A stretch of DNA of 34,428 nt from an uncultured Bacteroidales bacterium (GTDB lineage Bacteria > Bacteroidota > Bacteroidia > Bacteroidales > Paludibacteraceae). Position numbers and translations under genes: made by a program. Under the pieces are notes generated by a model. That model had not been told where the DNA came from, did not search any database, and worked only from the letters and a program-made list of their open reading frames with translations. How positions within the stretch are numbered: the stretch's first letter is position 1; each line of letters starts with the position of its first letter. Location of the stretch: assembly GCA_900317345.1 (NCBI GenBank), contig ONGK01000011.1, positions 1 to 34,428 on the forward strand, written 5' to 3'. This document shows positions 7,537 to 15,345 of the stretch, piece by piece.

Positions 7537-7567
7537 TTGCATGTATGCAAAATTTGTTGTACCTTTG
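7537..7567 (+). promoter_or_regulatory. Promoter of the winged-helix regulator gene
   Basis: TTGC (7537-7540), 19 bp, TACCTTTG (7560-7567). The start codon at 7577 is only 9 bp after the -7 box, so the mRNA should be leaderless or carry a leader of a few nucleotides. Confidence 0.75.
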
Positions 7568-7576
7568 CAGCGGATT

Positions 7577-8191
7577 ATGTGGAGCATTATCACGGAGCAT
7601 ATCGAGATAGACCGCGAGCAGCGGTGCGTACGCAAGGATGGCGAAGCCGTCCATCTGACCGGACTGGAATACGGTCTGCTGGACTATCTGTCGTCGCGCG
7701 CGAACCATCTATGCACGCGTCAGGAGCTGCTGGACCATGTATGGGGGCCGCGTTTCCAGTACGACACGGGCACGATAGATGTTCATCTAAACGCGCTGCG
7801 CCGCAAGCTGGGCTGGAGCAAGAACCGTCCGATAGAGACAATTCGCGGAGCAGGACTCATCTTCCGCGTGGAGCGGACGATAGCGCACTATACGATAGAC
7901 CTGCAGACCTTCCTCGCGGAATGGATACGCAGCCATGAGGTGGACATCACGTCCGCCGGTCTGACCGCTCATCTGCAACTCACGCCCTTCGTCAACGAAC
8001 TGACCATCGCGCCGGAAGCGCTCCGTCGTATGCTGGACGGTATTCTGATGGCTCTTCTGCCCGCCGCTCAACCCGGTATGCTGCGTCTGACCACCAAACT
8101 GACGATGCAGCATTTCACCCTTTCGCTGGACATCAACGGCACTATCAGCGACCTTCGCATCCCTATTTCTGGGGATTTTGATGCTTCTTAA
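7577..8191 (+). CDS. Winged-helix (OmpR/PhoB-type) regulator without receiver domain
   Basis: The open frame extends upstream to 7409 through the palindrome, but the ATG at 7577 follows the promoter directly and starts the recognisable domain, giving 204 residues. Residues about 5-97 form an OmpR/PhoB winged-helix domain: LTGLEYGLLDYLSSRANHLCTRQELL, then the recognition region TIDVHLNALRRKLG and the wing IETIRGAGLIFRVE. There is no receiver domain and no aspartate to phosphorylate. The remaining 100 residues (LTIAPEALRRMLDGILMALL...) vaguely recall the N-box part of a histidine-kinase ATPase domain but lack clear nucleotide-binding motifs; this resemblance is weak. It may regulate the next gene, whose upstream region carries 11-bp phased repeats. 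No ribosome-binding site is visible. Confidence 0.8.
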   Translation: MWSIITEHIEIDREQRCVRKDGEAVHLTGLEYGLLDYLSSRANHLCTRQELLDHVWGPRFQYDTGTIDVHLNALRRKLGWSKNRPIETIRGAGLIFRVERTIAHYTIDLQTFLAEWIRSHEVDITSAGLTAHLQLTPFVNELTIAPEALRRMLDGILMALLPAAQPGMLRLTTKLTMQHFTLSLDINGTISDLRIPISGDFDAS

Positions 8192-8232
8192 GAAAATCTT
8201 AATCTTTATTTAAGAAAAACTCTATATCTTTG
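8187..8232 (+). promoter_or_regulatory. Three 11-bp phased repeats and a -7 box in front of the outer-membrane-like gene
   Basis: Units CTTAAGAAAAT (8187-8197), CTTAATCTTTA (8198-8208) and TTTAAGAAAAA (8209-8219) follow one another without gaps; the first overlaps the end of the regulator gene. A -7 box TATCTTTG lies at 8225-8232, but no good -33 box is present at the expected place, which the repeats cover. Direct repeats of 11 bp are the usual target of OmpR/PhoB winged-helix proteins, so this looks like an activator-dependent promoter. Confidence 0.55.
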
Positions 8233-8251
8233 CACCGTGTTTGGAATAATT

Positions 8252-8902
8252 ATGCGAGCAAAGGTATTATTTTTATGTCTGTTTATGGCCTCGGCACTGG
8301 CAGCACAAGTGCATGACGGCGTTGAGAAAAACAAAGTGTATCAAGGCTTTTCCGGCGGTATGATGCTGCATACGGGCTATCTGTTCGGGCGCGACGGCCA
8401 TGCGCCAAAGACGCCTGACGGACGGTTATGCAGCCCTCAAGGTGCGACCTTCGGCATCGGGGGCGCGCTGCGCGTACATCTATGGAAACACCTACGCGCG
8501 GGCTTTGAAGGCTTTGTATCCACGATGCCGAGTACCGCCACCGACTGCCGCGACGTGCTCAAACCGGGCAGCTATGTGCGCATGGGTTGCGGAGGTCTTC
8601 TCGCCGACTGCTGCTGGCGGCTGGAGAAAGCATGGCCGTACATCGGCGGGGTTATCGGCGGCGGTTCAATGAAAGGGTTATATATCCTGGAGGGCAACCA
8701 AGACAGCTGGACGCCGGACGCCAACAGCACCTTCCATAAACAGTCGTTCTTCTATATCACACCCTACGTAGGCTGCGATTACTGCCTGACGAGCAAGGTG
8801 CATATCACCTTCCGCCTGGATTGGATGCTCGCCATCCATAAGAACGAGCTTTGCCTGCCTACCGGTCCGCGGCTCTACTTCGGGTTCATGTTTTGCCATT
8901 AA
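8252..8902 (+). CDS. Small outer-membrane beta-barrel-like protein, unknown function
   Basis: The ATG at 8252 gives 216 residues with a signal peptide (MRAKVLFLCLFMASALAAQ); the frame can be opened at a GTG at 8237 but that falls at the predicted transcription start. The mature part alternates glycine- and aromatic-rich strands (FSGGMMLHTGYLFG, FGIGGALRVHLW, PYIGGVIGGGSM, FFYITPYVGCDY, HITFRLDWML) and ends in LYFGFMFC, as in eight-stranded outer-membrane barrels. Six or more cysteines in the mature part are unusual for such a protein. No family function is recognised. It follows the winged-helix regulator, and the site at 8187-8219 suggests control by it. Confidence 0.7.
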   Translation: MRAKVLFLCLFMASALAAQVHDGVEKNKVYQGFSGGMMLHTGYLFGRDGHAPKTPDGRLCSPQGATFGIGGALRVHLWKHLRAGFEGFVSTMPSTATDCRDVLKPGSYVRMGCGGLLADCCWRLEKAWPYIGGVIGGGSMKGLYILEGNQDSWTPDANSTFHKQSFFYITPYVGCDYCLTSKVHITFRLDWMLAIHKNELCLPTGPRLYFGFMFCH

Positions 8903-8938
8903 CTTGCACTAATACTTGCATTTATAAATAGATTACAT

Positions 8939-9271
8939 ATGATGAACTATACAGGAATTATCATCGGGGCAGCGGTATTTTTGAGTATCGGCATATGCCA
9001 CCCCATCACCATCAAACTTGAGTACCACTTCGGCCGCAAAGGCTGGTGGGTGTTTCTGGCGGCAGGCCTGCTATCCACGGCGGCATCGCTGCTGATAGAC
9101 AACTATATCGGCTCCACCATCTTGGCCGCCTTTGCCTTCTCGTGCTTTTGGGGTATCGGCGAGGTGATCAAACAGGAGAAACGCGTGCTGAAAGGCTGGT
9201 TCCCGGAGAACCCCAAACGCCACGCATATTATGAACGCAAACGCAAAGAACTGAATATCAAAAGCTTATGA
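8939..9271 (+). CDS. DUF4491 family membrane protein
   Basis: A 110-residue protein (109 if the second of two adjacent ATGs is used). Three hydrophobic helices are visible (residues about 4-22, 34-54 and 58-74), followed by a basic cytoplasmic tail with WFPENPKRHAYYERKRKE. The pattern NYTGIIIGAAVFLSIGICHPITIKLEY... matches the DUF4491 family of small Bacteroidetes membrane proteins, whose function is unknown. It starts 36 bp after the preceding gene and overlaps the next by 4 bp, so it is translationally coupled to it. Confidence 0.8.
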   Translation: MMNYTGIIIGAAVFLSIGICHPITIKLEYHFGRKGWWVFLAAGLLSTAASLLIDNYIGSTILAAFAFSCFWGIGEVIKQEKRVLKGWFPENPKRHAYYERKRKELNIKSL

Positions 9272-9672
9272 ACAGACGATATCTATACATCGCCGCCGGT
9301 GTTATCTGGGGCATCCCGGGCGTGATGGTTAGTCTCAAAGGCATCCGTGCCTATCTGACGATGCCCTCCGGCGAATTATGGTGGCTTATGCTGATTACGG
9401 CGGGTGTGCTGGCCGGTTTTCTATGGATGTTCGGCCGCATCGTGCGTCGGTATTGCGGACTGATAGCCCAAGAACCGAAGCAGACAACGATTCTGCATAC
9501 CTTTCCGCTCAAAGGCTGGATTCTGGTCATATGCATGTCTTGCCTGGGCATGGTGCTGAAGTTTATTCCATCCATCCCGGCTGAGTTCATCGCCTCTTTC
9601 TACAGCGGCTTGGGACCGGCCCTTGTATGGTCCGGCATATGTTTCTGCGCACAAAGCCGCAAAGACCGATAA
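9268..9672 (+). CDS. Conserved small integral membrane protein, unknown function
   Basis: A 134-residue protein whose ATG overlaps the stop of the DUF4491 gene (ATGA). Four hydrophobic segments are visible, at about residues 7-27, 37-57, 83-101 and 108-126, separated by short charged loops (GRIVRRY, QEPKQ). I do not recognise a named family, though similar proteins appear to accompany DUF4491 genes in Bacteroidetes. The two proteins may act together in the inner membrane; that rests only on the overlap. No terminator is obvious after the stop; the next promoter begins 35 bp downstream. Confidence 0.75.
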   Translation: MNRRYLYIAAGVIWGIPGVMVSLKGIRAYLTMPSGELWWLMLITAGVLAGFLWMFGRIVRRYCGLIAQEPKQTTILHTFPLKGWILVICMSCLGMVLKFIPSIPAEFIASFYSGLGPALVWSGICFCAQSRKDR

Positions 9673-9706
9673 CTATCCCCATTTATGGTGATTTTTGCTC
9701 GCGGAC

Positions 9707-9758
9707 TTGCTCATATGGGATTTTTTTTGTAATTTTGCAGCGTTTTTTGATAAAAACG
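9707..9758 (+). promoter_or_regulatory. Promoter and leader hairpin of the RIC-LuxR regulator
   Basis: TTGC (9707-9710), 19 bp, TAATTTTG (9730-9737). Just downstream, CGTTTTTTGATAAAAACG (9741-9758) forms a 7-bp hairpin with a 4-nt loop at the very 5' end of the transcript, ending 4 bp before the ATG at 9763. No ribosome-binding site is seen; the hairpin occupies its place. Confidence 0.7.
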
Positions 9759-9762
9759 CCGT

Positions 9763-10659
9763 ATGTACAAGGGAAGTGACAAGATATGTGACTTGATGTC
9801 ACACGAGGAAGATGCCATACAAATCATCAGCCGTTTCGGGCTGGAAATGGGTGTTGGAGACCAGACAATCGAGCAGGTTTGTGCGTCGCACGGCGTGCAT
9901 ACACCTACGTTTTTAGCCATCGTCAATTATAAGGTATTCCACCAACGCGTCATACCGGCGGATATCGACCTCCCTACCCTGCAGCGCTATCTGCATAACG
10001 CTCATACGTATTTTCTCGACTTCCGTCTGCCGCGTCTTCGCCGTTCGCTGATAGAAGCCATCATTCCTGCCGACCCGACGACAAAAATCCCCGGTCTGAT
10101 ACTCCGCTGCTACGACGAGTTCGTCGATGAGATCCGAACGCATATCGAGCACGAGAACGCCGGACTGTACGACGAGCATGAGCACGACGACCAGCGCATC
10201 ACCGACAAACTGACGGAGATAAAAAACCTCATCATCAAATACTACCCGGGCGTGTCTTCACACGAGACCGGAAGCAAGACCCCCGCCGAGGAGGGTAATG
10301 TCACGTACACACTCATCAGCGTGATGAGCGACCTATGGCATACTGAGCATGACTTCTCGGACCACTGCGCCATCGAGGATGATATACTGCGTCCCGCGCT
10401 GACGAAGATGAAACCCCAGACGCACCGCCGCCACCAGATGCCGGAAACCGAAGAGCTATCGGAGCGCGAACGCGATGTGCTCATCCAGGTGGTACGCGGC
10501 CTGAGCAACAAAGAGATCGCCGACGTGCTATGCATATCGATGCATACGGTCGTTTCCCACCGCAAGCATATCACCCGCAAACTGAATATTCACTCCACCG
10601 CGGGCCTCACCGTCTATGCGATTGTCAACAAACTCGTTGACCTGAATAGCCTGGAGTAA
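9763..10659 (+). CDS. Transcriptional regulator: RIC/hemerythrin-like di-iron module fused to LuxR helix-turn-helix
   Basis: A 298-residue protein. Residues about 13-58 (AIQIISRFGLEMGVGDQTIEQVC...) resemble the short ScdA_N/DUF542 domain of RIC proteins, but the usual Cys-Cys is replaced (MGVG). Residues about 75-215 look like a RIC/YtfE hemerythrin domain with candidate iron ligands H81, H127 and E131 (HIEHE), and H201 and E205 (HCAIE); the HxxxE spacing in both pairs is that of YtfE. H167 may be the further ligand. Residues about 231-292 are a LuxR/GerE helix-turn-helix (LSERERDVLIQVVRGLSNKEIADVL...). RIC proteins deal with nitric oxide and oxidative damage to iron centres, so this is probably a sensor of nitric oxide, oxygen or iron that binds DNA. 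The role is inferred; the domain reading is strong for the C-terminus and good for the di-iron part. Confidence 0.8.
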   Translation: MYKGSDKICDLMSHEEDAIQIISRFGLEMGVGDQTIEQVCASHGVHTPTFLAIVNYKVFHQRVIPADIDLPTLQRYLHNAHTYFLDFRLPRLRRSLIEAIIPADPTTKIPGLILRCYDEFVDEIRTHIEHENAGLYDEHEHDDQRITDKLTEIKNLIIKYYPGVSSHETGSKTPAEEGNVTYTLISVMSDLWHTEHDFSDHCAIEDDILRPALTKMKPQTHRRHQMPETEELSERERDVLIQVVRGLSNKEIADVLCISMHTVVSHRKHITRKLNIHSTAGLTVYAIVNKLVDLNSLE

Positions 10660-10666
10660 CGCGTAT

Positions 10667-10691
10667 TTATGCGGGCATAATTCGTTTTTTT
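10667..10691 (+). terminator. Weak terminator after the RIC-LuxR gene
   Basis: TTATG, loop CGGG and CATAA (10667-10680) are followed by TTCGTTTTTTT. The stem is short and AT-rich, so efficiency is uncertain. Confidence 0.45.
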
Positions 10692-10702
10692 CCTCCAAAG
10701 AC

Positions 10703-10758
10703 TTGCATATTTGGTTATTTTATTGTACCTTTGCACGATTTTTTGAGTATTAAAAACG
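10703..10758 (+). promoter_or_regulatory. Promoter and leader hairpin of queH
   Basis: TTGC (10703-10706), 19 bp, TACCTTTG (10726-10733). The leader begins with CG A TTTTTTGA (10736-10746) and TAAAAACG (10751-10758), which pair around a short loop. The same elements, without the GTAT insert, form the leader hairpin at 9741-9758. Confidence 0.7.
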
Positions 10759-10766
10759 GCTTTGTC

Positions 10767-11420
10767 ATGTCCAAACCATCATCCATCATCGTGCCGGAAG
10801 GCTGCAACAAAGTGCTGCTACACGCGTGCTGTGCGCCATGCTCAAGCGCCATCGTGGAATGGCTGATGGCGCATGAGATAACCCCCATCATCTTCTATTA
10901 CAACCCGAATATATACCCGTTCGAGGAATATGCTATTCGACGGAACGAGAGCAAACGCCACGCCGAGAGCCTCGGGATAGAATGGATGGAAGGGTTGGAG
11001 GACTATGAGGCGGCGCATGAGCAATGGCGGCAAGCCGTATGCGGACTGGAGCACGAGCCGGAACGCGGAAAGCGCTGTGAACAATGCTTTTACATGCGTC
11101 TGAAGGCTACGGCGAAGAAAGCCAAGGAGATGTCCATGCCTTTCTTCGCAACCACCCTCGCCTCGTCCAGATGGAAGAATTTGGAGCAGGTAAACGCGGC
11201 GGGAGAGAGCGCAGCAAGAGAGCTTACAGGTGCGGGTCCGGAGCCACAGTTTTGGGCGCAGAACTGGCGGAAAGACGGACTGCAGGACCGGCGAAACGCA
11301 CTGCTCAAAGAATTCAATTTCTACAACCAGCAATATTGCGGTTGCGAATTTAGTGCTACGGCACGCTTTTTGTCAGATCGCAAATACGAACGGCAAGCTC
11401 TATTCCGTCAAGGTATTTGA
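10767..11420 (+). CDS. queH: Epoxyqueuosine reductase QueH
   Basis: The ATG at 10767 gives 217 residues; an in-frame TTG at 10731 lies inside the promoter -7 box and is rejected. QueH (formerly DUF208) catalyses the last step of queuosine synthesis in tRNA, reducing epoxyqueuosine with an iron-sulfur cluster, and replaces the cobalamin-dependent QueG. Family motifs are all visible: LLHACCAPCSS near residue 20 with the CC-x2-C cysteines, FYYNPNIYPFEEYAIRRNE, the CEQCFYMRL pair of cysteines, ATTLASSRWKN, and CGCEFS near the C-terminus. It has its own promoter and no close downstream partner. Confidence 0.93.
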   Translation: MSKPSSIIVPEGCNKVLLHACCAPCSSAIVEWLMAHEITPIIFYYNPNIYPFEEYAIRRNESKRHAESLGIEWMEGLEDYEAAHEQWRQAVCGLEHEPERGKRCEQCFYMRLKATAKKAKEMSMPFFATTLASSRWKNLEQVNAAGESAARELTGAGPEPQFWAQNWRKDGLQDRRNALLKEFNFYNQQYCGCEFSATARFLSDRKYERQALFRQGI

Positions 11421-11458
11421 GTATAGTTTAAAATTTCCAAGTAAATTTACCTCTTCTC

Positions 11459-11489
11459 TTGCATATATCAAAAATTTTTCGTAACTTTG
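11459..11489 (+). promoter_or_regulatory. Promoter of the 2-hydroxyacid dehydrogenase gene
   Basis: TTGC (11459-11462), 19 bp beginning ATATATC, then TAACTTTG (11482-11489). Predicted start near 11495, about 12 nt before the ATG at 11507. Confidence 0.75.
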
Positions 11490-11506
11490 CGGAAAATTTC
11501 GGATGT

Positions 11507-12475
11507 ATGTGCATTGCTCTGACCACAGAACTGCCCGCAGAAGGCTTTAAACGCCTGATTGAGAGAGGGTACCGGCTACTGGTGATGAAGGACGGGGACC
11601 CGCAAAGCATCAGTTGTCAGGATGCCGATATCCTCGTGAGCACATTTGACTATCGCGTTCCTCGGGAGTTGATTGCATCGATGCCCAAACTGCGGCTGAT
11701 AGCCAACTTCGGAGCAGGATACAACAATATTGACTTGGATGCATGCCGCGAACGCGGTATTCGGGTAACCAATACACCGCAACCCGTGATAGAGCCCACC
11801 GCAGAGCTGGCTTTTGCGCTGATGATTGATGTCGCAAGACGAGTGAGTGAATTCGACCGCCGGATTAGATCCGGAGCAAAACAACCTGCGGAACTATTCG
11901 GTGTCATGCGGAACCTGAGCCATTCGCTTTACGGCAAAACGCTCGGTATCATCGGTATGGGACGCATAGGTCAGGCGCTCGCGCGGCGGGCTATAGCATG
12001 CGGTATGAAGGTGATTTATCACAACCGGCATGAGTTAACGAGTGAACGAGTGAATGAATTAAAGAAGGAAGGTATAGAGGCGACATACGTAGATTTTCAA
12101 ACCTTGCTGCAAGACAGCGATTATGTATCGCTCAACCTGCCCTACACGCCGGAAGTGCACCATCTCATCGGCAAACCGGAGTTGGGCATGATGAAGCGCA
12201 CGGCATACCTTATCAACACTGCTCGCGGCGCACACGTGGACGAGCAGGCACTGGTGGAGGCACTCAAGAACGGCATTATCGCCGGCGCAGCACTGGATGT
12301 ATATGAGCATGAACCGGTGATTTCATCGGAACTGCTGAGCCTGCCCAACGTAGTGCTCTCGCCGCACACAGGTACCGGCACATGGGAAGGACGATTGGCG
12401 ATGTGCGAGAACGTGTGCGACAATATTTTGGCTTTTATAGACAACGATTTAAATAAAATGAATATAGTATTATGA
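11507..12475 (+). CDS. D-isomer-specific 2-hydroxyacid dehydrogenase (glyoxylate/hydroxypyruvate reductase-like)
   Basis: The ATG at 11507 gives 322 residues; the longer frame from 11459 starts inside the -33 box. It is a NAD(P)-dependent dehydrogenase of the family that includes SerA, glycerate and lactate dehydrogenases. The nucleotide-binding motif GIIGMGRIGQALARRA lies at about residues 145-160. The catalytic arginine is in NTARGAHVDEQAL, the glutamate in DVYEHEP, and the histidine in SPHTGTGT. It lacks the ACT-domain extension of long SerA forms. The substrate is uncertain: close family members act on hydroxypyruvate, glyoxylate or gluconate derivatives. Its stop overlaps the start of the next gene. 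Confidence 0.85.
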   Translation: MCIALTTELPAEGFKRLIERGYRLLVMKDGDPQSISCQDADILVSTFDYRVPRELIASMPKLRLIANFGAGYNNIDLDACRERGIRVTNTPQPVIEPTAELAFALMIDVARRVSEFDRRIRSGAKQPAELFGVMRNLSHSLYGKTLGIIGMGRIGQALARRAIACGMKVIYHNRHELTSERVNELKKEGIEATYVDFQTLLQDSDYVSLNLPYTPEVHHLIGKPELGMMKRTAYLINTARGAHVDEQALVEALKNGIIAGAALDVYEHEPVISSELLSLPNVVLSPHTGTGTWEGRLAMCENVCDNILAFIDNDLNKMNIVL

Positions 12476-13005
12476 AAAAAACATTGATTTTTGCGGCAGT
12501 CATGCTGATGGCAGGCTGCGGATTTATGAAGAACAGCACTTCGAGTAACACAACGGCTCAACCGGCAGCCACCACCACGGCCACAACGTCACAAAACAGC
12601 AATGCGGCTATGACGGCAGGCCAGGGTGCAGGCAATGCGCTGATGAACCTCTACAACCAGTACAAAGCCGACGGCAACAAGTACGACTACAAGAACATGC
12701 AGAACGCGCTGAACACCGTGACGCTGCTGGCTAACTGCGAGGGCCTGAAGGACAACTACAAGAACACCACCTATCTGAAAGAGTTCGGCAAAGGCATGGT
12801 GGCTTCGTCGCTGGGACTCGTTACGCAAAACAACGTTGAAACCGTGACTAACAGCCTGGTTGATATGGTGAAGAACAGCGAGACCGTTCAGAACGCCACG
12901 CAGACCGCTCAGAACACCGCCAACACCGCAGCCGGCTATGCCAACACCGCTGCTCAGTATGCCGGCGCAATCAGTTCATTACTCTCTGCTTTTGGAGGTA
13001 AATAA
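12472..13005 (+). CDS. Small lipoprotein, alanine/asparagine/threonine-rich, unknown function
   Basis: A 177-residue protein whose ATG overlaps the dehydrogenase stop (ATGA). The signal ends in lipobox MAGC (Cys16). Residues 20-50 are a low-complexity linker rich in Thr, Ala and Asn, followed by a helical middle (YNQYKADGNKYDYKNMQNALNTVTLLANC) and a second low-complexity stretch with QTAQNTANTAAGYANTAAQY repeats before a hydrophobic tail. I recognise no functional family. Coupling to a cytoplasmic dehydrogenase is odd and gives no clear hint of role. Confidence 0.75.
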   Translation: MKKTLIFAAVMLMAGCGFMKNSTSSNTTAQPAATTTATTSQNSNAAMTAGQGAGNALMNLYNQYKADGNKYDYKNMQNALNTVTLLANCEGLKDNYKNTTYLKEFGKGMVASSLGLVTQNNVETVTNSLVDMVKNSETVQNATQTAQNTANTAAGYANTAAQYAGAISSLLSAFGGK

Positions 13006-13020
13006 ATTTACGGCTGATAC

Positions 13021-14190
13021 ATGAATATCGTAGATCGTTTTCTCAAATACGTGTCGTTCTGCACAACGAGCGATGAAAACACGGGAATGACTCCTTCCAC
13101 GCCCGGTCAGATGGAGTTTGCCAAATACCTGGCGGACGAGTTGAAAAACATCGGTATGAAAGAGGTATCTCTCGATTCCAACGGGTATATCATGGCTACG
13201 CTACCGGCAACAGAAGAAGGTCACCCGGTTATCGGATTCATCGCACACATGGACACATCGCCCGACGCGAGCGGCAAGCATGTGAAGGCCAGCATCGTCA
13301 AAGCAGAAGAGCGCGATTATATCGACCCTCGCTACGCGGGCCAGGATGTGATTGTGACGGACACGACGACGCTGCTGGGCGCAGACGACAAAGCCGGCAT
13401 CGCAGAGATAGTGACCGCTATGGAATACCTAATCCAGCATCCGGAAATCAAGCACGGCAAGGTGCGCATCGGTTTCACGCCGGATGAAGAGATAGGCTGC
13501 GGAGCGGACCATTTCGACGTGAAGGCCTTCGGCGCAGAGTTCGCCTACACCATGGATGGCGGCGCGATAGGTGAGCTGGAGTTTGAGAACTTCAATGCCG
13601 CGGCATGCAAGATCCGTGTGCATGGCTTGAACGTACACCCGGGCACGGCATACCACAAGATGGTCAACTCAATGCGCATCGCATACCAACTGGCGGTCAT
13701 GCTGCCGCGCTGGGAGACACCCGAGCATACGCAAGATTATGAGGGTTTCTACCATCTGATCGGTATGAACGGCACGGTGGAAGAAACGACACTCAGCTAT
13801 ATCATCCGCGATCACGACCGCGCACGCTTCGAGAGCCGCAAACGTGAACTGGAGCACCTGGTTCGTAAAGTAAACCGCGAGTTCGGAGAAGGCACCGTGG
13901 AGATCGAGATGCGCGACCAATATTACAACATGCGGGAGAAAATAGAACCCGTTATGTATATCGTTGATATCGCGAAAAGTGCGATGGAAGCGGCCGGAGT
14001 GACACCTGTAGTCAAACCGATTCGAGGCGGAACCGATGGCGCAAGGTTGTCGTTTGAAGGCCTACCCTGCCCGAATATTTTTGCGGGCGGCGAGAACTTC
14101 CACAGCCGATATGAGTACCTGCCGATTCCATCGATGGAAAAAGCAATGGAAGTCATCCTCCAAATCGTACAATCAATCGTTACATTGTAA
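13021..14190 (+). CDS. pepT: Peptidase T (tripeptidase, M20 family)
   Basis: A 389-residue zinc aminopeptidase that removes the N-terminal residue of tripeptides in the cytoplasm. All M20 metal-site segments are visible: the first histidine in [11 protein letters not shown], the bridging aspartate in LLGADDKAG, the catalytic glutamates in [11 protein letters not shown], the aspartate in [12 protein letters not shown], and the last histidine in [11 protein letters not shown]. The dimerisation insert (INVHPGTA-type, here [15 protein letters not shown]) and [17 protein letters not shown] are typical of PepT. Length is slightly shorter than the 405-410 usual. It starts 15 bp after the lipoprotein gene. 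Confidence 0.95.
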   Translation: MNIVDRFLKYVSFCTTSDENTGMTPSTPGQMEFAKYLADELKNIGMKEVSLDSNGYIMATLPATEEGHPVIGFIAHMDTSPDASGKHVKASIVKAEERDYIDPRYAGQDVIVTDTTTLLGADDKAGIAEIVTAMEYLIQHPEIKHGKVRIGFTPDEEIGCGADHFDVKAFGAEFAYTMDGGAIGELEFENFNAAACKIRVHGLNVHPGTAYHKMVNSMRIAYQLAVMLPRWETPEHTQDYEGFYHLIGMNGTVEETTLSYIIRDHDRARFESRKRELEHLVRKVNREFGEGTVEIEMRDQYYNMREKIEPVMYIVDIAKSAMEAAGVTPVVKPIRGGTDGARLSFEGLPCPNIFAGGENFHSRYEYLPIPSMEKAMEVILQIVQSIVTL

Positions 14191-14213
14191 ATCGTTAAAT
14201 CATAAATAACATT

Positions 14214-15314
14214 ATGCTAAAAACAACCCCGTTTACCGACGTACATATCGCGCTCGGTGCAAAAATGGCAGAATTTGCCGGTTTCAACATGCCTATCCAG
14301 TACCCGACGGGCATCAATCAGGAGCATATGATCGTTCGCGAAGGCGTCGGCGTATTCGATGTGAGTCACATGGGCGAATTCTGGGTGAAAGGCGAGAAAG
14401 CGCTTGATTTTCTGCAATATATCACCACCAATGACCTGTCCGTCATCCCTGCCGGCAAGGCGCAGTATACCTGTATGCCGAACGGCAAAGGCGGTATTGT
14501 GGACGACCTGATTATCTATAAATACTCCACCACCAAGTATCTCATGGTGGTCAATGCCGGAAATATCGACAAGGACTGGGAGTGGGTCAACCGGATAGCA
14601 TCCGGAGGCGAACCTTCCTTGCGGAGCGACTGGGGTGACCTCAAACTGGAGAATGCATCCGACCGTTACGGCCAATTAGCGGTGCAAGGCCCGAAAGCAA
14701 CGGAAATGCTGCAGTTACTGACCGATGCCGACCTGAAATCCATCGACTATTATGCGTTCCGCGAGTGGAGCTTTGCCGGTGTACCGGGCGTTATTCTGTC
14801 CAATACGGGCTATACCGGTGCGGGCGGATTTGAGTTATATTTCCCTGCCGAGCGAGGCATCGAGATTTGGAATGCACTCTTTGAGGTAGGCAAACCTTTC
14901 GGCCTGGCACCTATCGGCCTTGGCGCCCGCGACAGCCTGCGTCTGGAGAAATGGTACTGCCTGTACGGCCATGATATCGATGATACCACTTCGCCGCTGG
15001 AGGCCGGTCTGGGATGGATTACAAAACTGGACGCAAAGGACTTCATCGACCGTGACTTCCTCAAACAGCAAAAAGCGGAAGGCGTGAAGCGCAAACTGGT
15101 GCATTTCGAATGCCTTGAACGCGCTATACCGCGCAATGGATATGAGATATGCAACGAAGCAGGAGAAGTCATTGGAAATGTGACCTCCGGCATCATGCTG
15201 CCGAATACCAAAGTGGGCATCGGTATGGGCTATGTACAAACGCCTTACGCCAAGAAAGAAAATATCATCTATATCAAAATCCGCGAGAAACTGCAACCGG
15301 CGAAGATTGTGTAA
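14214..15314 (+). CDS. gcvT: Glycine cleavage system T protein (aminomethyltransferase)
   Basis: A 366-residue protein of normal length for GcvT, which transfers the methylene group from the lipoyl-bound aminomethyl of GcvH to tetrahydrofolate and releases ammonia. Recognisable segments are [58 protein letters not shown], the folate-site aspartate in that segment, [17 protein letters not shown], and [20 protein letters not shown]. It lies 23 bp after pepT and 31 bp before the patatin gene, without the gcvH and gcvP genes nearby, which must be elsewhere. Confidence 0.95.
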   Translation: MLKTTPFTDVHIALGAKMAEFAGFNMPIQYPTGINQEHMIVREGVGVFDVSHMGEFWVKGEKALDFLQYITTNDLSVIPAGKAQYTCMPNGKGGIVDDLIIYKYSTTKYLMVVNAGNIDKDWEWVNRIASGGEPSLRSDWGDLKLENASDRYGQLAVQGPKATEMLQLLTDADLKSIDYYAFREWSFAGVPGVILSNTGYTGAGGFELYFPAERGIEIWNALFEVGKPFGLAPIGLGARDSLRLEKWYCLYGHDIDDTTSPLEAGLGWITKLDAKDFIDRDFLKQQKAEGVKRKLVHFECLERAIPRNGYEICNEAGEVIGNVTSGIMLPNTKVGIGMGYVQTPYAKKENIIYIKIREKLQPAKIV

Positions 15315-15345
15315 TCTTTGAATTTTCAAATTTCTGGATCTTTAA

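Noticed and set aside
7409-7576. Upstream extension of the winged-helix regulator
   Set aside because: The extension lies across the palindrome and the promoter, so it is not transcribed from the promoter found.
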